Shown here one piece after another: positions 1-13,384 of a DNA stretch of 64,000 nucleotides. The stretch is from Axinella damicornis. Lineage: Eukaryota > Porifera > Demospongiae > Axinellida > Axinellidae. Below the pieces are notes generated by a model that was not told where the DNA came from, ran no database searches, and saw nothing but the letters and a program-made list of their open reading frames with translations. The position numbers were made by a program, and so were the translations under genes. Where the stretch lies: the NCBI GenBank assembly GCA_963931865.1, contig OZ007517.1:1672900-1736899 (forward strand). Direction: 5' to 3'. Position 1 is the first letter of the stretch. Every line of letters starts with the position of its first letter.

Positions 1-529
1 ACTCAAGAAGGTTTTGGTACTCACCACTTTTGGTAGTACCTATGCATTTGAATGGGATAGTGTGTTCAATAACTTTTTCGGGGCTATCACATCTAGTGGC
101 ATCTGAATCAGTGGTGTCAGAATCAGATGCTTTGCTGGCTTTGATAAGCGATTAGACCCACAGCTTGCCTTCCATTCTACTACTATACTTCTGATCATGA
201 CCATTACTATGAGGGTACCGGTGAATGTCCCTCATTCAACAAACCAACAGGTCAAGCAAGTCCATTAGACTCTAAACTTCAAGTCTAAAGCCACCACGTC
301 ATGAGCAAAGCGAGGGAGAGAAAGAGGAGGGGAAGGAGGAAAGAGGGTGTTTTATTCTTGCATGTGACTGTAATTTAGTTACATTGTTCATTTGAAGAAC
401 AACTTACAACCTAGCACTTGCATACTACTCTGGCTACAACTCACTGCTGCTCTGAGTTCCACGGTTGCCTACACAACTAGGAATATGCATCTGCATCGTG
501 CCTCAATGCCACATCATATGTGCCACGTG

Positions 530-795
530 CTTGCGAGTGTATAGTGTGAGTGTGGAGCTGAGATATAAAGATATCAACTACACTCACTGTTCAACTCCGC
601 ATGTAGCTGCATGCTCTAGCTCTGCAAGCCCTGAAGGCCCCACACACTCATACCATAGCCTTGTTCTCAGATCCCTCCCAGCTTTTCATCGCCAGCAATG
701 TGTGGCACTGTGCTATCAAGATGTCGACTACACTCTTTGTTCGACTTCACATGTAGCTGCTCTAGCCCTGCAAACCCTGAAGGCCCCACAACCTG
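530..795. repeat. Two-copy tandem repeat
   Basis: Two diverged copies of a roughly 100-base unit lie at about 537-640 and 690-790. Both contain a 'caactacactc / gactacactc' stretch and end with 'ccctgaaggccccac'. A 112-codon open frame spans them, but nothing in its translation resembles a known family. I treat it as non-coding. Bases 1-530 show no recognisable gene. Confidence 0.5.
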
Positions 796-1766
796 TCCCC
801 TGATCTCCAAGGTTGGAAATTTGGCACCATCCTCATGGCTAATAAAACTTGATTGAGCAGCCGGCTGGAAACCTGCAAAGCATGATAAACATTCCTAAGC
901 ATGATCAATATTCCTAAGCATGACTGACATGTACGTACTTTGTTAGAATAGATCCCTCATTCAGAGCCTCGCGCTAATGCGCTTGGCAATTACTTGCTCA
1001 CATGACTGAGGAAGGTACATCTTCCCTGGGTTGTGCAACAAGAGCTTATCAGGGAAGGAGACCTAACTACGTATTCATGTTAACAGTAGGTTTTATTGAT
1101 TCCATTTTTCTGTTGCTATGGCAACAGCAACCCACCGGTCACTATGCAGGTAGGCTGTAGCTATCTCAGATTTGAAGTAAATCAGATGTACAGTTACTGG
1201 CTTCCCAATTTTTATTTATTTATTTTTGATTTTTGCATTGGAGGTACAGTGAGAAAAAATGGGAGTGAATGGGAAGATCCTGAACTTGGAAAGGCCATAG
1301 CATAACTCGGACACTGTACATGTGATTTACTTAAAATCTGAGATGCAGCCAATTTGCATGGTGACCAATGGGTACAAGGGGTTGTTGTTGCCATAGCAAC
1401 AGAAATGTGGAATTCCACACACCAGTAAGGTCTGTTATTTGTGGCCAGCAGTGAACCAAACAGATAAATGACCCTGAAGATTACCAGCACATACATCCTT
1501 TGCACCAGCCATTGGTAAATAGCAGGTTCTTTCCTCCATGCAAATAATTGCCCAACAAGATCAAAACAGCTGTGTGCAGTTGCACTAGGGTGGGCATCTC
1601 ATTGATGATTTCATCTACTCTAGCATGTGCAAAATTATGAGCTTGAGGGGTACCCTAAACTTGTAGTGTGAGGAGTGCTGGTGCTGAGCATGTTTCCTAG
1701 GCAACAAATTATGCTGAAATAGATATTGGATTTCTGTAATGACCTCCTCAGAACATCATAACAGTG

Positions 1767-2445
1767 GGGTACCTGTGAAAGCCGGAAAGCGGAACGCGGA
1801 ACGGAACGCGGAACGGAAGTAAAATGCGGGCCGCGCACTATCATCACCGTATACGCGCAGGGCGTCTTGGACTGGTGGACTGGACTGGACTCACCCAAAA
1901 ATCTGTAAGATGCCTTTTTCAGTGTAGGACAGAAGCTAAGCATACTTATTTATTCACTAAAGTTGCTTGCATAGCCTGCTTTCGTGTCTTTCCTTGAGTC
2001 GGTAGAGGTCAAAGTCACGTGCATATTTAATGAGCTTCAATGAAAAGATTAGAAGAGCATTTATTTACCGCAGACATCGAACTCCAGCCTTTTGCTGAAG
2101 CATAGAAAACAGAAAAATAATATTCCTCTATCATCCACGACTGACTGAAGCGCATTTTGCTGAAGCTTATTAAATATGCACGTGACCTTTGACCTCTACC
2201 GACTAGAGGGAAGACACGAAAGCAGGCTATGCAAGCAACTTTAGTGAATAAATAAGTATGCTTAGCTTCTGTCCTACACTGAAAAAGGCATCTTACAGAT
2301 TTTTGGGTGAGTCCAGTCCAGTCCACCAGTCCAGTGAATAAAGACGCCCTGCGCGTACGGTGATGATAGCGCGCGGCCCGCATTTTACTTCCGTTCCGCG
2401 TTCCGTTCCGCGTTCCGTTCCGCGTTCCGGCTTTCACAGGTACCC
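1767..2445. mobile_element. Foldback (Mutator-like) transposon, non-autonomous
   Basis: The element consists of two long inverted arms, about 1767-2041 and 2158-2445, around a short unique centre. The termini read GGGTACCTGTGAAAGCCGG on both ends when read inwards. The direct repeat ATAACAGTG (1758-1766 and 2446-2454) flanks it. Copy B has one ATAACAGTG at 49798-49806 and no element, so the empty site is preserved. A 9-bp target duplication with long inverted repeats is typical of Mutator-like (MULE) elements. The superfamily name is inferred, because no transposase is present. Inner arm sequence contains short tandem GCGGAAC-type repeats. Confidence 0.85.
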
Positions 2446-2761
2446 ATAACAGTGTGGTCAGAGGTGATAACATGAAAGTGTAAAGTTGTGATTGTGTTTC
2501 CTGTGAACTTCTAATGAGTTAAAGAGCATGCAGCAAGATGGCCTCATCATACAAGTAAAGAGAGTTTCCTAGGCAACATATTTATGCTGAAACAGATGAC
2601 TACACTTCTCTAATGATGTTCTTAGAGCATCATAACAGTGTGGTCAGAGGTGCTAACACTGTAAGGGCACCTGTGTACAGCAGATTGCTTTGAACATTAC
2701 AGTTGTGATTATCTGGCTGTGTGAAGAAGCTTGCCATGGTTTGTATGAACAGTTCTCTTAT

Positions 2762-3394
2762 GGACTGGACTACTGGACTGGACTACTGGACTGACAGTAA
2801 CCATAGCAATACCCAGCTCTATTGTGATGTAGAAACCAGCTATACTACTCACTGAATTACTCAAAGCCAGCTCTTGTACCTGCCTGCGCTTAAGCGTCTG
2901 ATGGGTCAAAGGCCACGTGCATATTTAATAAGCTTCAATGGCCAGGTGCTGTAAACAACAATGCTAGGGTGAGAAGCCTGGGTACAAGGCTACCAGGTAC
3001 GTTCTGTACATAGCTGTAGCTAGCTAGTAGCTTTACCAGCGATAACGAACACTTCTGCAGTCTGTCAGAGTGGAAAGGACGAGAGAAGCCAATTGACAAT
3101 GTGCTGTCTGCTATAAATAGCCTCTATACTGACTCAGAAGGTAACATATGGCTGGCTTGCGAGACTAGGTCTGGTGCAGGAAACCAATTTGTTGTCTTAT
3201 TAAATGTGCATGTGACCTTTGACCCCAAGACTTGCACCTTCAAAGGACATGAAGGACACTTGAGCGCAGGCCAGTACAAGCCAGAGCTGGCTTTGAGTAA
3301 GTCAGTGAGTAGTACAGCCGTTTTTTTTACATCACAGTAGAGCCAGATATTGCAATAAAATAAATTTTACTGTCGGTCCAGTACTCCAGTCCAG
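2762..3394. mobile_element. Older foldback element, copy A
   Basis: An imperfect inverted repeat runs from runs of 'ggactggactactggac' near 2762 to 'gtactccagtcc' near 3392. Arms share blocks such as 'ggtcaaaggccacgtgcat' (left) and 'tgcatgtgacctttgac' (right). It shares arm motifs with the younger foldback at 1767-2445. It is also present in copy B (50181-50790), so it predates the duplication. Confidence 0.65.
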
Positions 3395-3848
3395 TGAATA
3401 GAGACGGCCCATGTGTACGTGTGGAGGCATACATAGTATGGGGTTGACTAGTTGTTGTTACTTGGTACAGTAATAATGGTATAAGCAATAATTAGGTATG
3501 TACATGTAATTGATGATGTAATGGTATGAACACTGGTGGTCATAGATAGCCCCTGCTTTGGTTTGAACTGTTAGCAGTTCCTTAACAGTTTGAACTGTTA
3601 GCAGTTCCTTAACAGATGTACTGACATACTAAGCCTATTAGCACCACTGGAGGTCCAAAGTGCTAACCATGTGTTCAAAGGGAAGAACAAATATATCTTG
3701 CTTGAAGAGTCCCAGGGCTGCTATTATTAACCATCAGGTCAAAGGGAAGGTCAGATATTCATTGCTTGTAGGAGCAAGAGTTGGTCTAGGGCTGCTGCAT
3801 TGTGGCAATTATGGGGAACATGATGGATTAGTGGAAGTGGTTGAAACC

Positions 3849-3903
3849 TGGTGGTGGTGGTGGTGGTGGTGGTGGTGGTGGGGGGGGGGGGGGGGGGGGG
3901 GGG
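3849..3903. repeat. (GGT)n followed by poly-G
   Basis: A GGT microsatellite runs into an uninterrupted G tract on the plus strand. The same site in copy B (51700-51777) has a longer and rearranged G-rich tract. Open frames of poly-Trp/Gly or poly-His/Pro across it are artefacts of composition. Confidence 0.95.
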
Positions 3904-4417
3904 CAGTAGTACCCCACAGGCAGGCTAGTGTATGTCCTGTTTGCTCATCTCTGTTAGGGCAGATTTCACTGCAGGATGGCTTCCTTGTAACGTAATACTG
4001 GCACATCTGCACAATTGAATTAGAAGTGTAAGTGTGAAGAAAGGGAAGAGGAACTGGAGCTGAAAGGAGGTGTGCAGTTACCATGCCATTGGTGTGGTTG
4101 ATGTTCGATCAGCTGGTGTGGTTGACATGCAGCAGATGTGGGGTCAAAATACATTAAATAACAAACTAGAAGTGCCCAGTAGAACACTTACTCCATGCGC
4201 TGTCTTGCAGCAACGCTCGATGTGCTGTCTTTGCTGCATAAATATTAATAGAAGTACCGATGGACATCATTTGGCCTAACTTGAAGGTGTGGTTTTGTTT
4301 GATAATTTGGACAGAGAGTGAAAACCTTGCTTTTCACAGCTCTTTGTCCAACTCTCATTCGTGAAGAAGACCTATAGTGGTCCATCTAGGACTCACCTGA
4401 AAGTATCCACTGATTAG

Positions 4418-4922
4418 CCCTTTAGGGCCCATAGCGCCAAATGTCGTCATAATACTTTCAGCTTCATCATGTGACTTCCGGCAATGTCCTTGGGAGATAG
4501 GTTCTGCGACAGCAGAAAGGGCGGGACAGGGGGAGGTGGGTGGGTGCACCTGGAGGGTGCAAACAGCATGGCCGTGTCTGGGCTCCGCGGTAGAAAGGTC
4601 TTGGTCGGCACTGGGAGGGCCATTTCCATCGTTTTTGGCATAAATGGGGTCAGAAAGTAGCCGTCTGGCTTTGTAGGGCCTCCAATTCCAGCATACGTCG
4701 CCCGTTTTTCAGCTACAGTGGGTTGCCATTTCTCGGGAGACTTGATTGCAAGTCCGTTAATTGGTGGGTGTGGTTAAGTCATGTATACGCTTAGTATGGC
4801 TGAAATTACCTGTGTGAGCAGTTTCGAGCCCAGCAATGCCAAGGAACAGAAATTACGGTATGTTTAAGTGTTGTATAGACTGAAAATCACCTAGAGAAAG
4901 AATTTGGGCCCTAAAGAGTTAA
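4418..4922. mobile_element. TTAA-type (piggyBac-like) MITE, copy A site
   Basis: The ends are inverted: CCCTTTAGGGCCC at the left and GGGCCCTAAAGAG at the right. The flanks are TTAG (4414-4417, probably a mutated TTAA) and TTAA on the right. Copy B is empty here ('gattaaacaaggg' near 52868). The interior is homologous to the element at 50976-51466, which sits at a different place in copy B. TTAA target duplication is characteristic of piggyBac-class elements. No transposase is encoded. Confidence 0.75.
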
Positions 4923-6689
4923 TTAACAAGGTAAATCGATATCACTATGGGCCTCTATGGCAGTCTGTGTGATGACATAACACTAATTGCTACCTTGCAC
5001 CTACCACTAATTACTAGCTTCCAACCTCCTCTGGGTCAGCAGTCTATGAGTCCACAGTCTCCCACTGCTTGCCATATATGAGGTTTTGTTTTAGTCCTGC
5101 TGCTCTGAGTTCCACAACTCAGGATGTCGTCATTGAAACCTCACTGGAGATGCCAGTGGAAAAAATCTTGGATTTGTATAGGGCTTCAATGGGGAAATCT
5201 GGGAGGCCATAACTCAGACACTGTACATCCAATTTACTTCAAATCTGAGATGCAGCATGGCGACCAATGGGTTGTTGCCATAACAACAGAAACATGGAAT
5301 TTTATTTTAGCCACATTGTTTGTGGTCAGCAGTGGATCCTGAATTAATGTTGATGCTGCCAGCACAAGCATTCTTGCTCCACCCATTTGTAAATAGCATG
5401 GTCTCTCCTCCATGCAAAACAATTCCGTAAATTGGCCAACAAGGCCGAAACAACTGCATGCAGTTGTACTCAGGTGGCATCCCTTTGATGATTTCGTGTA
5501 CTCTAGTAGCATATTGCAAAACTTTACCACTGAGTATAAACTCAAAGTTGACTTGGAATATGCATATGCACAGGAATGCCTCGTGCACACAAACATAATT
5601 AGTAGGTGTGGCCTCATGTAGTCGGCTGGCCACGTGTAGTCAAAAGCTGTTGTAAGAAGATGGCAAAGCGTATGTTTGGAAGAGTTCGCTGAAATAGTGA
5701 ACGCTCCCACAAGTGCTGAAACTCATGGTGTGGTTAGCTCACTGTCTCTGACTATGAAGTGTAGTAAGAGTTTGAGCTGCTGACTGTATTGCACTAGCTC
5801 TGCCAACTCATCCGCAGTGGCCAAACGCACGTAGACCAGGATGTACCATCGTACGTGCGTTAACCTTAACTGGTAATTGCATTCCTAAGTATTGCCACAT
5901 ATATATATATATATTATATAAATCTATGTAGACATAGATATACAAACCCTAGCTGAGATCATGGCCTATGGGACAGATAGTAATAGTTGTCTCAGCACTC
6001 GGCAACAATACTTGTAGTGTGAGGAGTACATACATGGGCTGGTGTTGCAGGAAACAAAACAAGTTTCCTTGGCAACATAAGTATGCTAAAACATATGATC
6101 ACACATTCCTCTATGAATAGTGGGTTCTCATAACAATGTGGTCAGTGGCCCCAAGACTGTAAGGTGCACCTGTGTCCAGCAGATTGCTTTGAACATTTGA
6201 ACCGGAAAAGCTGTGTAAATGAAAATGATTGTTTTTTTACAGGCTGTATGGAGAAGCTTGCCATAGATATGTTACTTGTGAACAGCTGTCCTGTGAACTT
6301 CTTTCTTCACTAACTAGTCAAAGGACTGATTTCACTTTAGGATGGCCCCTGTGTAACATAATACTGGCACAGCTGAATTAGAAGTGTAAAAGAAAGCCAT
6401 AGGAACTGCAGTTGAAAGGATTGTAGTTGCCATGCCACTTGACATGCAGCACCTATAACACCACGTGTGGGGTCAAAGTACATTAATTAACACACCTTTC
6501 ACTTACTCCTGGTTCTTCACTACTCAATACAGATTGTTATACAGAATTTCTTATAAGATAATTTCACTTGAGATCATGATGGTTCAACATTGCCAAACTT
6601 TCTTGAACCACTTTGAGCACTGTTCTGTCGGCAGACCATGCAGTAACTCAACCACACATAGCCTCCTTTCATCTCCCTTCAACTCTTAA

Positions 6690-6938
6690 ATTAATGTCAC
6701 CTCCAATTTTCCATATTCATCACATCGCTGCTGTTCAAATGAGAACCAAAACTCTCTGATGTGAAGCGCTAATCAACACTGATTACCATTGGGCTGTAGT
6801 GAAACAAGAAACAAAACAAAACGAAATGAAGCAGGAAGCTACACTTGATCCTGACTGCACAAGATTGTAGCTACGCTTCATATCCAGGCTCTAGCTTCAC
6901 TACTTGCAGTATACTTATAGTAGCTGCTTAGGAACTTG
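6690..6938 (-). other. Inverted block relative to copy B
   Basis: About 225-245 bases here are the reverse complement of 55255-55490, while sequence on the left is collinear between the two copies. The block is bounded in both copies by 'ttaa'-rich words (ttaaattaatgtcac) and 'agcagctactata'. After the block, copy A has about 4.6 kb absent from copy B before homology resumes at 11549. Confidence 0.8.
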
Positions 6939-8826
6939 GGTACAGTGATCTCCGAAACCAAGTTGATGGACAAATGGGCAACATCAAACTGCTCCTTCTG
7001 CTTGAAAATGCCCTAAAACTCAATTTTAAAACCCTCTACTAAACTGAAAATTTGGACCCTCTCCAAGGCCCCACCCACACTGACCCCATCATCAATACAC
7101 ACACAAAACAGGCCAAAAAAAAACTACGCATGGATTTACCATGTGCTCTCCTCAGTTGCTACAGGCCAAAACTCACCGTCGCACTCAAAAACAAAGCTTT
7201 GGCTACCCTAGGCTTTCAAAAAATTCCACACACACCAACTAAAACCGACTAAAGCCAAGGCCAGTTTCCAAAAGGTCAACCTACCCCCTGCAAAAGTAGG
7301 CAAGCTTTTCCACGTTCACCTCTAGGTTACAGAGTTTTGGCCACAAATCTACTCCCTCTCACCAGCCTAGTCAAGCTACCAAACCACTCACTGTATGTAA
7401 GGCCTGGGTCAGGCCAATTTCTGGTGAAAAGTGATATGCTATATTCTTTTAGTAATTCCTCCAATAAGTTAGACTGTATCAAAACCAAACATATTTTATG
7501 AGTAGAAGTATGTCTAGTCTTCATTAAAATTATATAATTTCTCTGGGATAGCGCTCACGTGAGCAAGGAGGACGCCACAAGTTGAGCCACACCCAGCCAA
7601 GTTTTTGGCCCAAGATACGCAAAACGTACACATCACGAACTCTAACTTTTAAGGTTGCATATTGAAAGACTCACTTGGTTCTATCTTTTGGACGCGTAGA
7701 TTAGCCTAGCTCGCTCAGGAACATACCTAACCAAGCCAGCCAGGCGTGAGTTGGCCACCCCAGGTAGAACTTCAACCGTCAATAACGAACTTCAGCATCC
7801 ATGAACGAGAAATCTACGCGGTAGACTAATAGAGCTACACAAGCTAAGACCTTCAAGGTACACAGAAACTCACTAGCTACTCGGGAAGTTTTGCGTATAA
7901 TCGGTAACGCTCTACCACTGTCTCTATGCGGCCATTATCAAATGACAGTCACGTGAAAACTGCTGGGCACACCCTCAATATAGTTATTGTGGGCGGAGTC
8001 TACACCACTTATGATCAGGCAGCTGCATGGTACTCGATATAAGACACTACATTGATCGCAACAAGCAATGCACATAATGTACAATCGTAATAGCATGATT
8101 ATAATACAGTTATAAGGCTGTGTGACAGGAGACTTGATAATTCTTTGGGCATACAGCTGCAAAGAGGAGAGATAATTGTAGTGTGACACCAACACAGCAC
8201 TCCTACATTCATCTCAGGCCAAGACTTGCATGCAGTGAGCGAGGTTACACACAAAGCTTGCTGAATGTAGTACGTAGCTACATAGTCTCGGTACCGAGAC
8301 TAGTAGCTAGCTACACTCAACACGTCACATGGTAAGTGTTTAATAGTCCTGCTACACGATTAAATTCGCTCCCAAGATAGCATACTATGACTTACCATCT
8401 GTTCGGAGTTGCCTCGAACGTCTGCCTACTGTCAGAGCTCTGTCCTGCCCGTGTGAGAGTCTGGCCCGCAAGACAACACACAACACTCGTTTGTTCAACG
8501 GTCACATGACAGTCATGCGCTGAGTACGCCGCGCGCTGCAATATTGGTGGCGCGCGTTGGTGCGGGCTGGCCTATTTCGACCCAGACCTTACGTACAGTG
8601 AGCAGTCAAATTCGCCCTAGCACAAAAATGGGCGGGGCCTGTAATGCCAAAAGGTCAACTCTCTAGAGTACCTTGGCCAGGGAACTGTTGGATGCTGTTC
8701 ACTTTACAGGTTGCTCTTCGGGCACTTCAGCAGCCCCACAAACATTCCTGCTCACTCTACCAAGTCATTCACACTCAAATAGGCCATTGCTACATTCAAC
8801 AAGCCAGGCAAGCTCTTTCGCTTTTT

Positions 8827-8852
8827 TGTCTCGGCACCGAAGTGCCGAGACA
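8827..8852. repeat. Perfect short palindrome
   Basis: The arms tgtctcggcac and gtgccgagaca flank a 4-base loop. The same 'tctcggtaccgaga' core occurs at 8285-8308, and 'ctcg(g)taccag' occurs at the termini of the element at 51796-52354. This may be an excision relic or a solo terminal repeat. Confidence 0.6.
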
Positions 8853-10734
8853 CAGTGCTGGATGCGTAGGTACGTACGTGGTACGTGGTACGTGGTACGT
8901 GGTACGTACGTCGCTTTTCGCAATGCGCCCGCGCAAGTGCTGCATGCATGCATGCTCTACACCCTTAATAGGGTGTCAAACGTATTTATAACGTGCAACT
9001 AGATCTTCAAATATGATTATGGGTTTGCATGGCTGCTCATGAATCCTCTTACCAAGACTGCTGCTACGTAGCTCTAATACTTAATTCAGGACAATGAATA
9101 CTCACCCATCCAGTGTGCTGCACTCAGCCATCCCAAGTGCATACTAAAGCTCACTCAGCTCTAGCTAGCTAGCTATAGGCCTATAGATAAGTGCTGAAAG
9201 AATTGGCCAAGGTGTTGACTAAACATCAAGCCCAGACACGACCATACTGCTTTCACCCTTTGTCCTGACCCACCCCTTGCTCACACAGAACCTCCAAGGA
9301 TATTGACGCTCACTTAAGCTGAAAGTCTCATAGCTAACAGATTTTGCAGTCATAATAAAGGGTTAAGCAGCTGCCATGTCCTCTGCATGATTCTAGCTGA
9401 TACCAAGTCGTGCCGAGACACATCAAGTCTTTTAAAGACTCACTTGTTAATTTATTATTTTTTTAAAGTGTTGTAGCAATTCTTCAAAGTGCCACACGGC
9501 CACATCAGTGCCAGATTTGACATTTGTTAGGGTCACTAGCCACATCAAAGTGACACGCCCTCCTTGTGATCAAATGTGACTGGTAGGGCAGACCCACTTA
9601 TAGAATTGAAGCCCTGGGCCTTTCTATCACCTCTTCGGTGCTTCAGTAGACTCTGATTGCATCTACCAGCTGTACCAGCTGCTTAATTCATAGTTGTTGT
9701 GTACTTACCCCATAATCTTAATACCCTCCAGTGTCTCAGTGCTGCAGTGAAGGACTTCATCATCATCTACCCTAGGCGTTCAATGGAGGCTGCAGTGTGC
9801 TTCACCTGTGCTGAGTTGTTGCCTCTCCACAGTGTTGACATTTAACCATGCCCCTATATGAAGTGCTAGTGGGATGTGAACGATTAGTGATTTCATTGGT
9901 TCTACAACTGTTTCTGTTCATAGTTTTTTGCCTTGTAAGTTGTCGCTAGACATTTTCTGTGCAGTTTGCTCTCCCCTTTGGTTTCCCCATTTGAAAGGCT
10001 CTGAAAGCAAGTTGACAGAGAAGAACATTTATAATCAGATTCGTGTTTAGCAGAAGAAAAAGAATGGTACAATTCCTTGTTAAAGGAAACCTCACAGAAA
10101 ACCAACAGTAGTAAACCTACATTTACAGTTGCTAATAGACAAATGAGTGCTTGGCACTTGGGAGGTATGGATGAGTTGCTCAGACTACAGGCATAGGGAA
10201 TGAGCTCCCACAACCATGACCTACCAGGAACATAAAAGTGTGGAATTTATTCAGTGAAGATACCTCCTACTTTTATGTATGCATAGATCCTCGTAGTTAA
10301 TAGTAAGGTAAACCCTATACTACTCCAAAGAGGTTGCACAGTTATGTAATTACGGGAATGAACTCCCACAGTGCAAGTGAACATGAAGCTACAGTGCGCA
10401 GGTAGTTAGCAACACAGATAATGCACGAAACCATACATAAATTGTTATTACGTTTGCGTGGAAGGATGTGAGTAGGAGGCTGAGCTCTCAAGTGTTCTGC
10501 TCCAGTTCCGTTCTTGAAAGAAGGCAGGTGCATGGCTGTGATGTTGCCGGGCAAGCATCACGTGATCCAAAGTCCTACGGGCAGAAATCCTGCTCAAGTC
10601 CCTAACTTTGTCCGCAACCTGGCGGTACTCTCCCGAACAGGAGGCAACAAAGAAAGCAAGATCCACATATCACATGCATGAATCACGGATGATATTGCAC
10701 TCGAGGAAGCATTTCTCTGCGGAAGCTCTTGCCT

Positions 10735-10935
10735 CCCTCATAGCGGTGGCATTAGCGCGAGGCAGGACAGTTCACTCTTCAGGTCTCACCTCCCTCATGC
10801 TTCTGCATGAGTCCAGCGTAGCTCCTTACTCTGATGCATTGTGCGCTCTGGCAAAGAACATTAGCATTGGCTCCCATGCACATTAACGCTAGTTCCATCA
10901 AAGGTGGTGCACGTCACTACTCTAGTCCCGCCCAC
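10735..10935 (-). repeat. Diverged copy of GCAGCAG repeat family
   Basis: The stretch reading 'cctccctcatgcttctgcatgagtc' in meaning (10790-10815 area) and 'ttactctgatgca' matches the body of the minus-strand copy near 46735-46820. It ends near 'agtcccgcccacc', matching the 'agtcccgcccc' end there. It is diverged and lacks the clear terminal parts. Confidence 0.45.
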
Positions 10936-12364
10936 CAACCCCCTGACTTTGTCAGGCACAGACTGCACAAACCTTAATGTGAATGGTTCATCAATCATTA
11001 CAGCCATTGGGGGCTACATATATTGCACGGTAACAACAACGACTGACAAGACCGGCCCCAGACAGTCCAATTGCCAGCGTACCGGAAGTCCATTCATGCC
11101 TGCATAAATTTATTTACATAACACGGACCATTTCCAGAAGTATGCGGTATAGCTATTTCTGAAGTAATGAAGTGACCGCACAAGAATGGTTATAACTTCG
11201 GATGTGATGTTAATTTTTGGTATGCAAGCCTGCAGCTGTATGCATGCACTAATCCATGTGCAAAGTTTGTAGCTTACTCAGAACGAGAAATATGTCCTGA
11301 CAACTGGATTTGAGTGACCATCTTCACAAAAATTGGTGCCATTTCCATTAACCAACTCCTGGACAGCTATTGCTGGTATTCTGTGCAAGAAGTAAGAATG
11401 CCATAGTTAGTGTTTACATGAGTTTCCATGCTCCAGCAATTAAAATGGCATAAACAGTTGACATAATTTAATGCATGTGGGAATGAGAAAATGTATACTC
11501 ACCAGCATTAATAATAGTTACTGCATGACAGAGAACTCTACATAGAGGCTTTTAAGTCTGTTCCCGAGTCTGCAGATGATACAGAGCACTTCACACCTCC
11601 AGATGCAAGTACAAAGTGGTAGGAAATCAGCAGATGGGTCTTATTCAGCCGCAGCTAATGGTGTCCAAAGTTCAACCTGGCCAGTGCAGCTCCTGCAAGA
11701 AGAGTAATCCAAGGTACACACTGTAGCGTTCGCGATTGAAGGATTCTCTACCAAAATCAACTCTTATTCAACAATGGAGAACATGCAATACAACAACTGA
11801 ACTATAGAACAATAGATATGCATGTGATTGGGGCAAGCGTGATCGAGCCCCTCATAGATGAGTTTGCTGTGAATTCTTTATTTGTATCATACGTCATCAG
11901 AGCTGAAAATAAAATTTAGTATTGGTTGGTCAGTATGTCCAGACATATTCAATTTTGCCAGGACATTGAGTTGTTTTGGCTGGACAAAAATATTTCTTTT
12001 GAAGTCACTAGAATGTATGAGTTCCACATGGTGATACTGTACACTAAATGTTAAGCTCAGCAATGGGAGCAAACGAAGATGGACCAAGGTCAGCAGAATC
12101 CAAACTTGAGGAGCAACAACACATGAGTATGCTGATCAGTACGAACGTGCTTTTGTAGTGCTAGTACAAACCCCAACAACCCATTTTTTCTGTAGTTTCG
12201 CCTGCCTTCAACCTTAGACTTGAATTTCACGCACACCTTGTACCTTAGCTTTAATAGCTACAATTTTCTTTGCTCCCTCGTTCCTTACCTCACAGGAAAT
12301 TGTCCAATTCGGCTTGCCATTTCATAAACGTAGTGTGGGATACATTTCGCTTCTTGCTCGAAGG

Positions 12365-12451
12365 TAGCCTCGTTCCCAGGCCCCGCCCAGCTTTTCGTCG
12401 CTTGCAGTACAGCAACCGAAAGTGGCGCACGGGCCTGGGAACGAGGCTATA
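12365..12451. mobile_element. Short hairpin MITE with 9-bp target duplication
   Basis: The inverted ends are tagcctcgttcccaggcc and ggcctgggaacgaggcta, around about 50 bases. The direct repeat gctcgaagg flanks it (12356-12364 and 12452-12460). Related words occur at 61750-61840 (ctcgttcccaggcc) and at 60126-60370 (gctgggaacgaggcta). No coding capacity. Confidence 0.75.
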
Positions 12452-13384
12452 GCTCGAAGGCCCATCAATGTCCATCATCGCTCTATGGCTCAGGATGATG
12501 TCGCTTCATGGCCATCCAGATCGAACCAAGCACTCCACCGGTTCAAGGTAAGACAAGAACAATAACGTGGAAGGCAGCTAGCTCTCACGCGCACTCTCGA
12601 TCTTGATCTCGCGGCGATTTGTTGTAGGGCCACGTGTGTTAGCGCATGCGCACAACTACTATAACTTCACGAGGCTAGGCTGACGGTACGAGGCTGTATG
12701 TGATCGCGACTATACCACGACGAAACGGCTAAAGAACTGACCGCCACCGTTCTGAGTCACAAGGGGAACCTACGTAAGAGAAAGAAGCTGAATGTAGACC
12801 ATGCTAGCTGTTGCAGGCACTGTCACTAATAAACGCCCGGACAAAGTGGTTAGTCAAGCAACCATTTGTCCGGCCCTTTCCCTTTCTTGTGCGGAAATTG
12901 ACCGTTGTCCGCACATTATTTTCAGCTCTGTGTCATGCCGTAAATCACTTCCTACTCTTATTTTGCATGTTCTTACGTCATGTGTTAATTCTCAAATGAT
13001 ACACAACAAATTGCCATGAAAAGTATACTTCCTCGATGCAAGGAATCATGCGAATAGCCTACCTGTTCGATGGACAATGGCGACAACACAGACGGAGACC
13101 CATTCGTGGACCTACCTATTTATTGGCTAGAGCGATGGGCGAACCATGAACAGTCTAACCAAGCCCCGGTCCCTCCTCGCCTGTGGCGACAGCAAACTGG
13201 ACGAAGACTGCTGGGGACTTACCTATTCACCGACCTCAGACCTGTACATGTCCTGCAGAACACATGGCGTGCTAGACCAGTGTGCAGCATGCATATAGGT
13301 CCCTGTGTTGTGTGCATGCGTCTAATTGTCATATTATCATTTCTGTCGCCTCAGTCATGTGCATGCAAATAAACCATGTTCTGC

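Larger units (their letters stand above)
6940..11545. other. Copy-A-specific non-coding stretch
   Basis: This stretch has no counterpart in copy B. Frames are short and without recognisable domains. It holds a palindrome at 8285-8308 (gtctcggtaccgagac core) and a 26-base palindrome at 8827-8852. A 'gtacgtg' short tandem repeat lies at 8870-8912. A diverged copy of the GT/GCAGCAG repeat family lies near 10735-10935. I see no gene. Confidence 0.6.

Noticed and set aside
3809..4084. Histidine-rich/poly-Pro frame (minus) resembling a metal-binding protein
   Set aside because: The His run is the complement of a GGT microsatellite, and the homologous site in copy B differs in length and frame.
8644..9002. 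Overlapping frames of 109-115 codons on the plus strand with Tyr-Val-Val-Arg repeats
   Set aside because: The repeat comes from a GTACGTG tandem stretch. Frames in all phases are open for a similar distance and no family feature is seen.
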